A DNA stretch of 56,526 nucleotides from an uncultured Treponema sp. (GTDB taxonomy: Bacteria; Spirochaetota; Spirochaetia; Treponematales; Treponemataceae), in contig CAMVHR010000018.1 in assembly GCA_947167345.1 (NCBI GenBank), forward strand, positions 1 to 56,526, given 5' to 3'. This document shows positions 40,548 to 51,260 of this stretch, piece by piece; the first letter of the stretch is position 1, and each line of letters opens with the position of its first letter. The position numbers were made by a program, and so were the translations under genes. A model generated the notes under the pieces. It had not been told where the DNA came from and made no database searches. It was given only the letters and a program-made list of their open reading frames with translations.

Positions 40548-43226
40548 TTAACGTTTAAAAGAATATTCAACAGTAGCAGGAAGTTCCGCAATCTTACTTG
40601 CAGTAACATTAACATTAGATTCTACCGTTGATACATTTGTTCCATCAACTTTAATTTTTATCCACACATTAGAGCCCTGAATATGAAGTTTACTATCATC
40701 AGTTATATCGAAACAACAACCTCCCAACTCTGTTACACTGGCAGGAATAGTAACTTCAGTAATGCCGCAGTCTTTAAATGCGCCACAAAAAATTTTCTCC
40801 AAACCTTCTGGTAATTCTATTTCCGTAAGACCGCTACAGCCTTCAAATGCAAACATTCCAATAGTTTTAATACCACTAGGCAATTTTATTCCCGTAAGAT
40901 TTGCAAGTTTATCTGCAGAATCTGATCCCAATGGAGAACCACCTTTTGGAAACAGACTCCATCCAAATTCCGTAATAGAACATTCAGACAGGTCAAGACT
41001 TATTGATGCATTCTTATAATTAGAATCTGAAGAGAAGCAGATTGCCTTTGCAATACTATTCATCTGATCTGATGTTGAAACATCAGTAAGTTTAATCTTA
41101 TAAGAACCACTTGCAGTAAAGCTTTCTGCAAGGAACTCGCTCGTTGTTCCTACAAAGTCAAAATCTGATTTCCACTTGCCAAAGATGACGGTATTCTTTG
41201 TAATTACATCGGTGCTAAAATCAAAGTCTACAGGGTCAGTAGTACCGTCTGTCTGCCAGCCCAAGAAGTCGGAATACCCCTCTGAAGCTCTCGACGTTGT
41301 AGGGTTAGGGCTAGGTCTTGTAGCCTTCTTGCCGTAAACAACAGTCTGTGCAGTGCCTATTGCAGGAGGATTCGGTACGGCAGTTGTAGCCTTGTATTCA
41401 AGAATTGTTACCGTTGCAGTCCACTTTGCGTAGAAGGTCTTTTCGCCAGTGGCAGTTGCAGGGATTGACGTTACTTTCTTTGCAGGTGTAAAGTCTTCAT
41501 CCTCATACCATCCTGCAAATGTCAGCTTAAGGGCAGTCTGCTCCGCTGCTGTAGGTTCTGGCAGAGTATAAGCCGTTCCTGCAGTATATGACCTGTATGA
41601 TCCAGTCTCGCTCGTAAAGTTAGTGTTCAGCGTTACAGGGCTTTCATAGGTAATCTCGGTTGAGTCCCATATTGCATAGTATGTAGTGGATGTTGTAACA
41701 GAAGCTGTACCGCTGACCGCAGTGCCAGTTCCGTCACTTACAGTGCTCCAGTGTTTGAATGCGGCATGAGACTTTGTCGGGTTCGTAGAAGGCTTTATGC
41801 TGCTGAACGTTGACGCATAGTCATAGTCATCCTCGGACGACGTAGAACTACCCACCTTGCCGCCGTTGTAGTCAAAGGTTACGGTTACCTTCCACTTTGC
41901 ATAGAGCGTCGTGTTGCCAGTAGTACCTTCAGCAATGGACGTAACCTTGTTTGCAGGGGTAAATGCCGCATCCGTGTACCAGCCGTCAAAGGTAAGACCT
42001 GTCTTTGAAGGGGCAGGAAGTGAAGAAAGCCCCTCATCGCTCGTGTAGCTTAGCTTGCCGGAGAATTCGGTTCCTGTAGTATCAACGGCAGGCGTTGAAC
42101 TGTAAGTAATGGTATATGCAGGAATCCATACCGCGTAATATGTGGTGTCCGCACCTACAGGAGTTGTTGAGACAGTGTTGTCGGCTGTCGTTGCACTGCT
42201 GTCAGAAGACCAGCCCTTGAACTTGTAGCCAGTCTTTGAAGGCTCTTCGGTACTTGCAGGCACTGTTGGGGCTGAGTCCTTGTCAGGGTACACTTCCTTT
42301 TTACTGCTGCCGGAATATGTTCCGCCGTTGTAATCGAACGTGACCTTGACCTTAGGAGACCACACTGCATAATAGGTCTTGTCGGCTGTGGCAGCTTCCA
42401 GTCCCGCAAGGATGCTAGTAGCGTCAGAGGTTTCGTTCCATCCCATGAATGTATATGCACTTCCGTCTGGTGCATTACGTGCAGGATTTGTGGAAGGAAC
42501 TGTCGGAGACGTATTGTAATCAGTGTCCACAGTTGTACTTGTGGCAGTTCCAACAGTTCCGCCATTGTAGTTAAATTTAATCTTGTATGTCTTTATGCCA
42601 AATTTTGCGTAAAGGTCTGTATCTGACGTTATCGAGGTATTGAAGTCAAAGCTTGTCGTTGCAGTAGGGCTTGTTCTCCAGCCGCTGAAGTTATAACCGG
42701 TCTTTGTTGGGGCTGCTGGTTTTGGAACGGTGTAGCCTGTCGTTACGTTCTGCTGCGAAATTACTGAGCCATCCTCATTCCTGAACGTTACTACATAATA
42801 ATCTAGCCTCTGAAGCCTTATCGTGGTGCTCGTGTTCTCGCCTGCGATTATCTGTACGGACGTGACGCACTTTGCGGCCACGCTTCCGTCGGCGACCTTG
42901 CCGTAGGCGGTTACGGTGTATGTTCCTGCCGGGATGTTCGAGAACGTCATGGTCTCGCCCTTGCCGGCCGTCTTGGTGTTGCTGTATGAGCCAGAGCTTA
43001 TGGTTACGGTAAAAGTTACGATGTCGTCCTTGTCGTAGAGGGCCTTGGATCCGGGAAGCCTTACCGACAGGGAGGTTTCGCCTGAGTCAGAGCCTTTAGG
43101 ACTGCCAGCTCCGCCTGCGCATGAAATGAATGCACTGCTTAGTAATAGAAAGGAAAAGAGTAACGCACTGAAAAATACCGCTTTTAGCGGTTTTACCGTT
43201 TTACAAAGTACCCCCCCCCATAACAT
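40548..43226 (-). CDS. InlB-repeat (Flg_new) and leucine-rich surface lipoprotein, phase-variable start
   Basis: From the ATG at 43226 the protein has 892 aa. A signal sequence (KAVFFSALLFSFLLLSSAF) ends at a lipobox ISC, then Gly/Ser-rich sequence and an Ig-like domain (to about 145). Seven InlB B-type (Flg_new) repeats follow, marked by GW or HW blocks (GYNFSGW, YTFMGW, YKFKGW, LTFDGW, AAFKHW, LTFAGW, YSDFLGW). The C-terminal 170 residues hold one or two BspA-type leucine-rich repeats (IKTIGMFAFEGCSGLTEIEL). It is likely exposed on the cell surface and may bind host or food ligands. A G9 tract lies two codons after the ATG. The ATG at 43285, with AGGAGG, is out of frame at this tract length, so this sequence may represent the OFF state. 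Confidence 0.85.
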   Translation of the reverse strand: MLWGGVLCKTVKPLKAVFFSALLFSFLLLSSAFISCAGGAGSPKGSDSGETSLSVRLPGSKALYDKDDIVTFTVTISSGSYSNTKTAGKGETMTFSNIPAGTYTVTAYGKVADGSVAAKCVTSVQIIAGENTSTTIRLQRLDYYVVTFRNEDGSVISQQNVTTGYTVPKPAAPTKTGYNFSGWRTSPTATTSFDFNTSITSDTDLYAKFGIKTYKIKFNYNGGTVGTATSTTVDTDYNTSPTVPSTNPARNAPDGSAYTFMGWNETSDATSILAGLEAATADKTYYAVWSPKVKVTFDYNGGTYSGSSKKEVYPDKDSAPTVPASTEEPSKTGYKFKGWSSDSSATTADNTVSTTPVGADTTYYAVWIPAYTITYSSTPAVDTTGTEFSGKLSYTSDEGLSSLPAPSKTGLTFDGWYTDAAFTPANKVTSIAEGTTGNTTLYAKWKVTVTFDYNGGKVGSSTSSEDDYDYASTFSSIKPSTNPTKSHAAFKHWSTVSDGTGTAVSGTASVTTSTTYYAIWDSTEITYESPVTLNTNFTSETGSYRSYTAGTAYTLPEPTAAEQTALKLTFAGWYEDEDFTPAKKVTSIPATATGEKTFYAKWTATVTILEYKATTAVPNPPAIGTAQTVVYGKKATRPSPNPTTSRASEGYSDFLGWQTDGTTDPVDFDFSTDVITKNTVIFGKWKSDFDFVGTTSEFLAESFTASGSYKIKLTDVSTSDQMNSIAKAICFSSDSNYKNASISLDLSECSITEFGWSLFPKGGSPLGSDSADKLANLTGIKLPSGIKTIGMFAFEGCSGLTEIELPEGLEKIFCGAFKDCGITEVTIPASVTELGGCCFDITDDSKLHIQGSNVWIKIKVDGTNVSTVESNVNVTASKIAELPATVEYSFKR

Positions 43227-43295
43227 TTTACGCAATTTTTGTCAATACCCGTGAAGGACTTTTTGCTAACATTTTTTACTGACATACAGCCTCCT
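43193..43295 (-). promoter_or_regulatory. Poly-G translational switch: SD-ATG leader ORF and G9 tract
   Basis: On the minus strand AGGAGG (43295-43290), four bases, then ATG (43285). This frame reads MSVKNVSKKSFTGIDKN and on through the G9 tract (43219-43211), and stops at TAA 43195-43193. Adding one G (G10) or losing two (G7) would join it in frame to the lipoprotein (…YGGG then VLCKTVKPLKAVFF). The in-frame alternatives at 43226 (ATG) and 43235 (TTG) have no Shine-Dalgarno. The tract is therefore placed to turn translation on and off by slipped-strand mispairing. Confidence 0.8.
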
Positions 43296-43504
43296 ATAAC
43301 AGTTTTGTCCACTATCTTTAAATATAGTTTTCTTGAGAATTTGACTGAATTTTACACCTGAATTTCAAGTTCTGTCAACAAAAGTGGGATGAATGTCGAA
43401 ATTTTGGGATGAAAAGTGGTCTTTCAATCAAACATTAAGTTTTCTACCAGAAAATTCTATAAAAACATGACTCTTATACTCTGCACTCTGCGTTCAGCGA
43501 CTCA
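43296..43504. other. Intergenic stretch without a recognised gene
   Basis: The 335 bp between the lipoprotein and guaB hold the switch leader (to 43295) and the guaB promoter (43505-43533). The middle part is AT-rich, with two GGGATGAA words (43387 and 43407 areas). I see no gene or RNA here. It presumably contains the minus-strand promoter of the lipoprotein gene, which I could not fix. Confidence 0.5.
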
Positions 43505-43533
43505 TTGCAATGCTTAATTATTTTCTATATAAT
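43505..43533 (+). promoter_or_regulatory. guaB-purA promoter
   Basis: TTGCAA (43505-43510), a 17-nt spacer, then a perfect TATAAT (43528-43533). The start would be near 43540 with a leader of about 30 nt before the ATG. Confidence 0.7.
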
Positions 43534-43570
43534 AAATCGAAAATTATTACATTTTCAATGAGAGGTCACT

Positions 43571-46326
<2,756 letters not shown>

Positions 46327-46348
46327 AAATCCCTTAATTTAGGGCAAA

Positions 46349-46388
46349 AAAAAGCTGTCTGATTTGATTATGTCAGACAGCTTTTTTT
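46349..46388. terminator. Bidirectional terminator between purA and murD
   Basis: A 14-bp stem (AAAAAGCTGTCTGA / TCAGACAGCTTTTT) with a 10-nt loop has A and T runs on both sides. It lies between convergent genes and serves both. Confidence 0.92.
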
Positions 46389-46400
46389 ATGAGTCAAAAC

Positions 46401-48020
46401 TTAAAAAAACAATTCCTTTACTTTCTTTTTAAACTGATCTCCCCTGTCAAACTCATTCTGGAACATGCCGAATGACGTGCATCCAGGAGAAAATACGACT
46501 GGCAAAGGCTGTTTTGAATTTACAGGTCCGTATGCAGATCGGGAACCAGGAGACGAAAGTTTTTCCCTCAAATCCTTAAGCAATTCATCAAGCCCCTTGT
46601 AAGGCCCAAAGTATACAATGCGACGTGCATCAAGCAAGAAAGTAAGCTTGTCTGTTCCTGAACCTTCCAAAAGATAAATATCCTTTGCATGATACTTAGA
46701 ACCGTTTTCACCACTTAAAGTCTGGGCAAGAGGCAGAAAATCAAGTTCCTTATCAGTTCCTCCAGTAACAAGTATCACATCCTGTTTAAAAGCCTGTGTT
46801 GCAGCAGCCGCAGCTTCAGGCACAGTTGCACAGCTGTCGTTGTAAAATATAATTTTTCTGTTGTCAGACGGAGACTTCCACGTATGGAAAGCTTCCATTC
46901 TGTGAGCAAGTCCTTCCCACGAACCTAATACATCAGCAATCTGAACCGGAGAAATTCCCAACAGCTGAAGGGCAAGAGCAGACTTAAGAAGATTTATCCT
47001 CATTATTGAACCAGGCACAAGAAGGTTCCCCATAATCTTTTCTTCTTCAATGTTACGCATCTGGGCATGGCGGCTTCTGAGTTTTTCAGGCAGATACGAA
47101 TAGCCGGAAATAGAGCCGTCCCTTTCTTTCTTCAAGAAAGCCCCATAACAGTCATGCTTCATTACAAACTGACTGTATCGCAAGACTTTGCCTTTTGTAT
47201 CCCTTGCAAAGAAGTCACCCCAACCAGCACATCCGCGGATAGGATTTTCAGATTCCTTACTATAATTATCTGCATCAGCATCAACAATCGTAAAATCATC
47301 CTCGCTCTGGTTTTCATAAATAAGCCGCTTGTCATCAACATATTTATCCATGCTGTGATACCAGTTCTGATGGTCAGGCACAATCTTTGTGATGATTGCA
47401 ATTTTTGGCTTAAGAACCTTTCTGCCCCGTAAATCCCTGAGCTGCCAACTGGACAGTTCCAGAACAACAGGTGTCGTACCGTCTATATTTTCCAAAAAAG
47501 TCAGAGGGCTTACTGTAATGTTTCCACCTAAAAATGCCGTAAAACCTGATTTCTGAAGACCATAATAAATAGAAGAAGCCGTGCTGGATTTTCCCTTACT
47601 GCCCGTCACAGCAATAACAGGAGTCCTCTTTTCCTTTGCAAAATAAAGGAAAATACTCAAATCTGTTTCTATTGCCTTTGCAACAGCAAGATACTTATTT
47701 CCTTCATATTTTACTCCAGGATTCTTTATAACGCAGTCTGCCTGAGCAAAATCTTCCATGCGGTGTTCACCCAAAACATATTTCAGTTTTGAGCGGTCAA
47801 GGGTAACATCATTTGTCAAAGACAAAATAGTAGGCATTAAATCATCCCTGCTCTTCATGTCTGTAACTGTTACATACGCACCATGCTGAAGGAAGAACTT
47901 AACGCAGGCTTCTCCTCCTCCGTTCAGCCCCAGTCCCATAATAGTAATATGTTTGCCTTTGATGTCTTCAAGTGACTTAAAATAGCATCCCTCAGGATAT
48001 ACGTGTGGTTCATCTGCCAT
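46401..48020 (-). CDS. murD: UDP-N-acetylmuramoylalanine-D-glutamate ligase
   Basis: This is a 539-aa Mur ligase, longer than the usual 440-460. It has an N-terminal Rossmann-like start (GKHITIMGLGLNGGGEA), P-loop AVTGSKGKSSTASS near residue 130, VLELSSWQLRDL, TKIVPDHQNWYHSMDKY, AHRMEAF and the C-terminal NDSCATVPEAAAAA region. It adds D-glutamate to UDP-MurNAc-Ala. The extra length is spread through the central and C-terminal domains. It is the last gene of murE-ddl-murD, with GAGGGG before the ATG. Confidence 0.93.
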   Translation of the reverse strand: MADEPHVYPEGCYFKSLEDIKGKHITIMGLGLNGGGEACVKFFLQHGAYVTVTDMKSRDDLMPTILSLTNDVTLDRSKLKYVLGEHRMEDFAQADCVIKNPGVKYEGNKYLAVAKAIETDLSIFLYFAKEKRTPVIAVTGSKGKSSTASSIYYGLQKSGFTAFLGGNITVSPLTFLENIDGTTPVVLELSSWQLRDLRGRKVLKPKIAIITKIVPDHQNWYHSMDKYVDDKRLIYENQSEDDFTIVDADADNYSKESENPIRGCAGWGDFFARDTKGKVLRYSQFVMKHDCYGAFLKKERDGSISGYSYLPEKLRSRHAQMRNIEEEKIMGNLLVPGSIMRINLLKSALALQLLGISPVQIADVLGSWEGLAHRMEAFHTWKSPSDNRKIIFYNDSCATVPEAAAAATQAFKQDVILVTGGTDKELDFLPLAQTLSGENGSKYHAKDIYLLEGSGTDKLTFLLDARRIVYFGPYKGLDELLKDLREKLSSPGSRSAYGPVNSKQPLPVVFSPGCTSFGMFQNEFDRGDQFKKKVKELFF

Positions 48021-48043
48021 AGAAATCCCCTCTTTTCTGTCTT

Positions 48044-49174
48044 TTATCTGCTTGTTCTTAATGTCATTACGGATTCAAAGCGAGCCTTTGCCTGAGCAAA
48101 AAGCAAATCAATAAGGCTGGTGTAATCCAGACCTGCTGATTCACACATTTTAGGAAACATGCTTATGCTTGTAAACCCAGGAATAGTATTTATTTCGTTA
48201 AGGTATATCTCATTCGTATTCTTGTCAATAAAAAAGTCTACACGGCTCAATCCTGATGCATTCACAGCGGCATAAGCCTTTTTTGCAGTTTCCCTGATAT
48301 ACGAAAGCTTGTCTTCTGGAAGGGCAGCAGGTATTTTCAGCTCAGCACCGTCAGGATCATTATATTTTGCATCATAATCGTAGAATGTATGTTTAGGAAC
48401 AATTTCTCCAGGTCCGTAGGCTGTCAAAACAGTTTCAGCTTTGTCTGACGACCAGGTAACACTATTGCCTGTAACAGAACATTCAACTTCACGGGCATCA
48501 ATTGATTTTTCAATAAGAACTTTGTTATCCCACTGGAAAGCTTCCATCAATGCAACAGACAATTCCTTAAAATCCGAAGCTTTTGAAGCTCCGTCACTTG
48601 AGCCAGCACAACATGGCTTTACAAACAGAGGAAAACCAAACGCATCTATTGCTTGTGAAACTTTTTTATCATAAACGACACTGTCATTTACATCAGCTCT
48701 CGTAATGCAAAAATACGGAACAACTGGAAGACCTGCATTTTTCCACAGGATTTTTGTAAATTCCTTGTCCATAGTAGCAGATGAAGAAAGAACTCCGCAA
48801 CCAACATAAGGAACGCCAGCCATTTCCAAAAGTCCCTGAATAGTTCCGTCTTCACTGAAAGTTCCATGCATTACAGGAAAAACAACATCACACGGAATAT
48901 AATATCCGTCCACATAAAAAGACTTTTCCCTACCTCCGCCAGGAACAACAGAAACCCTATTTTTTTCCACTGCATGAACAGAAAGAACCGCTTTAGGATC
49001 AGACCTTATCTCTTCAAGAACCTTATCATCTTCAAGATACCACCTGCCATCTTTGCTCACAGAAATTAACGATACCTTGTGATTTTTGTTTATATTACGG
49101 ACAACAGAAGAACAGCTTATTAAAGAAATCTCATGCTCTCCACTTTTTCCTCCATATAACAGTACTACATTCAT
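48044..49174 (-). CDS. ddl: D-alanine-D-alanine ligase
   Basis: This is a 376-aa ATP-grasp enzyme with LLYGGKSGEHEISLIS at the N-terminus, the catalytic HGTFSEDGTIQGLLEMAGVPYVG segment, FVKPCCAGSSDGASK in the ATP-grasp lid, SRVDFFIDKNTNEIYLNEINTIPGF with metal-binding Glu/Asn near the C-terminus. It makes the D-Ala-D-Ala dipeptide for peptidoglycan. AAGGAG is well placed. The YxxGEI(V)PKH-like loop (YGPGEIVPKHTFYDYDAKY) is consistent with D-Ala-D-Ala rather than D-Ala-D-lactate synthesis, but this was not modelled. Confidence 0.96.
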   Translation of the reverse strand: MNVVLLYGGKSGEHEISLISCSSVVRNINKNHKVSLISVSKDGRWYLEDDKVLEEIRSDPKAVLSVHAVEKNRVSVVPGGGREKSFYVDGYYIPCDVVFPVMHGTFSEDGTIQGLLEMAGVPYVGCGVLSSSATMDKEFTKILWKNAGLPVVPYFCITRADVNDSVVYDKKVSQAIDAFGFPLFVKPCCAGSSDGASKASDFKELSVALMEAFQWDNKVLIEKSIDAREVECSVTGNSVTWSSDKAETVLTAYGPGEIVPKHTFYDYDAKYNDPDGAELKIPAALPEDKLSYIRETAKKAYAAVNASGLSRVDFFIDKNTNEIYLNEINTIPGFTSISMFPKMCESAGLDYTSLIDLLFAQAKARFESVMTLRTSR

Positions 49175-49194
49175 TTTTTCAAATCTCCTTAAAA

Positions 49195-50904
49195 TTATTT
49201 ATACCCCAGTTCAGCAAGAGCCTTTTCCGCTTCAGATATTTCATCATATTGCATCACATGGTCTTTATAGATAATGGAATTCTCGTGTGACTTGCCCAAA
49301 AGTAATACTATATCCTCTGATTTTGCCATGCTGAAGGCTTTTCTGATTGCAGTCGGCCTGTCAGGAATAAGGAACAAATCTTCGCCATCAGTTTTTCCAG
49401 CTTTGCGAGAGCCTACTGCAATCTGTTCAAGCAAAGCCATGCTGTCTTCACCACGAGGGTCTTCATCAGTCAGGATAACACAGTCACAGAATTTTGCAGC
49501 AATTTCTCCCTGAAGGGGACGCTTTTTTACATCACGCTCACCTCCAGAACCGAAAAGGCAAATCATTTTTCCTGTACAACGCTTTTTTACTGGAGGAAAA
49601 ATTGTTTCAAAAGAAGACGGAGTATGTGCATAATCTACAATAACTTCAAACGGCTGCCCCTTGTCAACAACTGTCATGCGGCCTTTTACTGGTACCAAAT
49701 TTTCAGCCAAAGATGCAAGCTCTTCAAGGGAAATATCCGTCATGCAGTGTACGGCAATAAGAGAAGCCATGATATTGTATGCGTTGAATGCTCCAGGAAG
49801 AGGGGCTTTTACATGGATTACACGGTTTTCATTTGCAAGCGAATTATGATTTTCAAACCTGTAAATGCTGAATGAAATTCCAAAACGTGCAGAAGCAATG
49901 TTGCGAGCAGCAAGATATGGCATGTCAGGAGGAATGACAGGCAAAGGCTTTGCATCAAATTCTTCACCAGCCTGTTTTCCAGCCTTTCCTTCGGTTGTAA
50001 AGCCAATAACTTTCTTTGTCGTACACGATTTAAAATATGCAGCAGCAGGGTCTTCCAGATTTACAATGCCGACAGACGGAACATGAACTTCTTTGCCATC
50101 AATAAACTTAACATGGTCATGAGCATCAAGTGCACGGAACAAATTTGCCTTATCACTCTTATACTGCTCATAAGTTCCGTGAAATTCCAGATGTTCAAGA
50201 GTAACATTCATAAATAGACCACAGTCAAAAAGAACATCTCCAAGACGGTTTGTCTTAACGCTTAGTCCATGCGAAGAAGATTCTACAACAGCAAATCTGC
50301 AACCATTCTGAAGCATTTCATAAAGTTGCCTCTGAACAATCGGAGCTTCTGGTGTTGTCTGATGCTGAGGATTTGCAATGGCATCACCACCCAAGGAATA
50401 CTGCACGGTAGAAATGAAACCGGCTTTAAATCCTGCAAGCTTTAACAGCTGCCATATAAAAGCTACTGTAGAAGATTTTCCTTCCGTACCGGTAACACCG
50501 AATACAATAAGTTTTTTAGAAGGATTGTCATAAAAGGCCGCAGAAAGGGGAGACATTGCGAATCGGGAAGAAGGAACATTTACGAAGACAGGGGCAGATT
50601 TTCCAGAAGAAAGCCTTTCCGTAACAGCATTTTGTATATCATTTTTTTCTGAGTCCGAAACATCATCCTGAAAGACGATTACAGAAGCTCCGTTTTTTAT
50701 TGCGCAGGCAATAAACTTATTACCTGTAGTATGAGTTCCAGGAAGTGCAAAAAACAGGGAATTTTCTTTTACATCCCTGCTGTCAAACACTAGAGATTCT
50801 ATGACTGCCTTGTCTGCAAGGCCTTCTGTTCCAAACGAAACAATTGTATGGTTAAAACCGCTGTCATTTACAAGGGCAAGCAGTTGCGTCAAAGTTTTTT
50901 TCAT
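49195..50904 (-). CDS. murE: UDP-N-acetylmuramoyl-tripeptide synthetase
   Basis: This is a 569-aa Mur ligase with P-loop FGVTGTEGKSSTVAF near residue 135, TTPEAPIVQRQL, VVESSSHGLSVKTNRL, FMNVTLEHLEFHG, DYAHTPSSFE and GSGGERDVKKRPLQGEIA. The position that reads DNPR in meso-diaminopimelate-adding enzymes is EDPR here (LTDEDPRGED). This argues against a standard meso-DAP enzyme, and treponemes are known to use L-ornithine, but the substrate is not settled by the motif. Tat TATAAT lies 15 nt upstream of the ATG and no Shine-Dalgarno is seen. It is the first gene of the cluster. Confidence 0.93.
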   Translation of the reverse strand: MKKTLTQLLALVNDSGFNHTIVSFGTEGLADKAVIESLVFDSRDVKENSLFFALPGTHTTGNKFIACAIKNGASVIVFQDDVSDSEKNDIQNAVTERLSSGKSAPVFVNVPSSRFAMSPLSAAFYDNPSKKLIVFGVTGTEGKSSTVAFIWQLLKLAGFKAGFISTVQYSLGGDAIANPQHQTTPEAPIVQRQLYEMLQNGCRFAVVESSSHGLSVKTNRLGDVLFDCGLFMNVTLEHLEFHGTYEQYKSDKANLFRALDAHDHVKFIDGKEVHVPSVGIVNLEDPAAAYFKSCTTKKVIGFTTEGKAGKQAGEEFDAKPLPVIPPDMPYLAARNIASARFGISFSIYRFENHNSLANENRVIHVKAPLPGAFNAYNIMASLIAVHCMTDISLEELASLAENLVPVKGRMTVVDKGQPFEVIVDYAHTPSSFETIFPPVKKRCTGKMICLFGSGGERDVKKRPLQGEIAAKFCDCVILTDEDPRGEDSMALLEQIAVGSRKAGKTDGEDLFLIPDRPTAIRKAFSMAKSEDIVLLLGKSHENSIIYKDHVMQYDEISEAEKALAELGYK

Positions 50905-51002
50905 ACAAGCATTGTAACTATTATATGGTAAATTTTCAACACTGCTTTATGTGGAAGTCTAATTTGAGTGTAATAAATATCTGTAAGGAGTTTAAAAATT
51001 AA

Positions 51003-51036
51003 AAGGGCTTAGCCGATTGTATTATCAGCAAGCCCT
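51003..51036 (-). terminator. Terminator of the initiator tRNA
   Basis: On the minus strand AGGGCTT, then GCTGAT with its near-complement ATCGGC, then AAGCCCT closes a hairpin, followed by TTTTAATTTTT. It lies about 22 nt after the tRNA 3' end. Confidence 0.8.
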
Positions 51037-51057
51037 AGTTCTTTGAATTAAGCTATT

Positions 51058-51130
51058 TAGCTGGGGCAGGACTCGGACCTGCGGCCTCCGGGTTATGAGC
51101 CCGACGAGCTGCCAACTGCTCTACCCAGCG
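51058..51130 (-). tRNA. Initiator tRNA-fMet (CAT)
   Basis: A 73-nt cloverleaf: acceptor CGCTGGG / CCCAGCT, D-arm GAGC-AGTTGGCA-GCTC, anticodon arm TCGGG-CTCATAA-CCCGG, T-arm GCAGG-TCCGAGT-CCTGC. Three features mark it as initiator: an unpaired first position (C1 with U72), three consecutive G-C pairs at 29-31/39-41, and A11:U24 in the D-stem. CCA is not encoded. The T-loop has C at position 55, where U is nearly universal. Confidence 0.95.
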
Positions 51131-51148
51131 TCGTATGTATGTTTAATA

Positions 51149-51177
51149 ATAATATACCATCTTATTAGTTATGTCAA
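51149..51177 (-). promoter_or_regulatory. tRNA-fMet promoter
   Basis: On the minus strand TTGACA (51177-51172), a 17-nt spacer, then TATTAT (51154-51149). The expected start is about 10 nt before the mature tRNA. Confidence 0.85.
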
Positions 51178-51184
51178 GAAAAAA

Positions 51185-51201
51185 ATTGCTAAAATAGCAA
51201 T
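51185..51201 (-). other. Terminator-like hairpin upstream of tRNA promoter
   Basis: ATTGCTA - TTT - TAGCAAT is followed by a T run on the minus strand. No minus-strand gene lies just before it, so it may stop read-through from the distant mnmE operon or be a remnant. Confidence 0.45.
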
Positions 51202-51260
51202 AAAATTTCAAAAAAGTGTAAGAAATAGACAAAAACTACTAAGACTACTATACTGGCAGT

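Noticed and set aside
43209..43244. Promoter TTGACA-N17-TATGGG overlapping the G tract
   Set aside because: The -10 match is poor, and it would start transcription after every usable in-frame start codon. The upstream SD-ATG fits a translational switch better.
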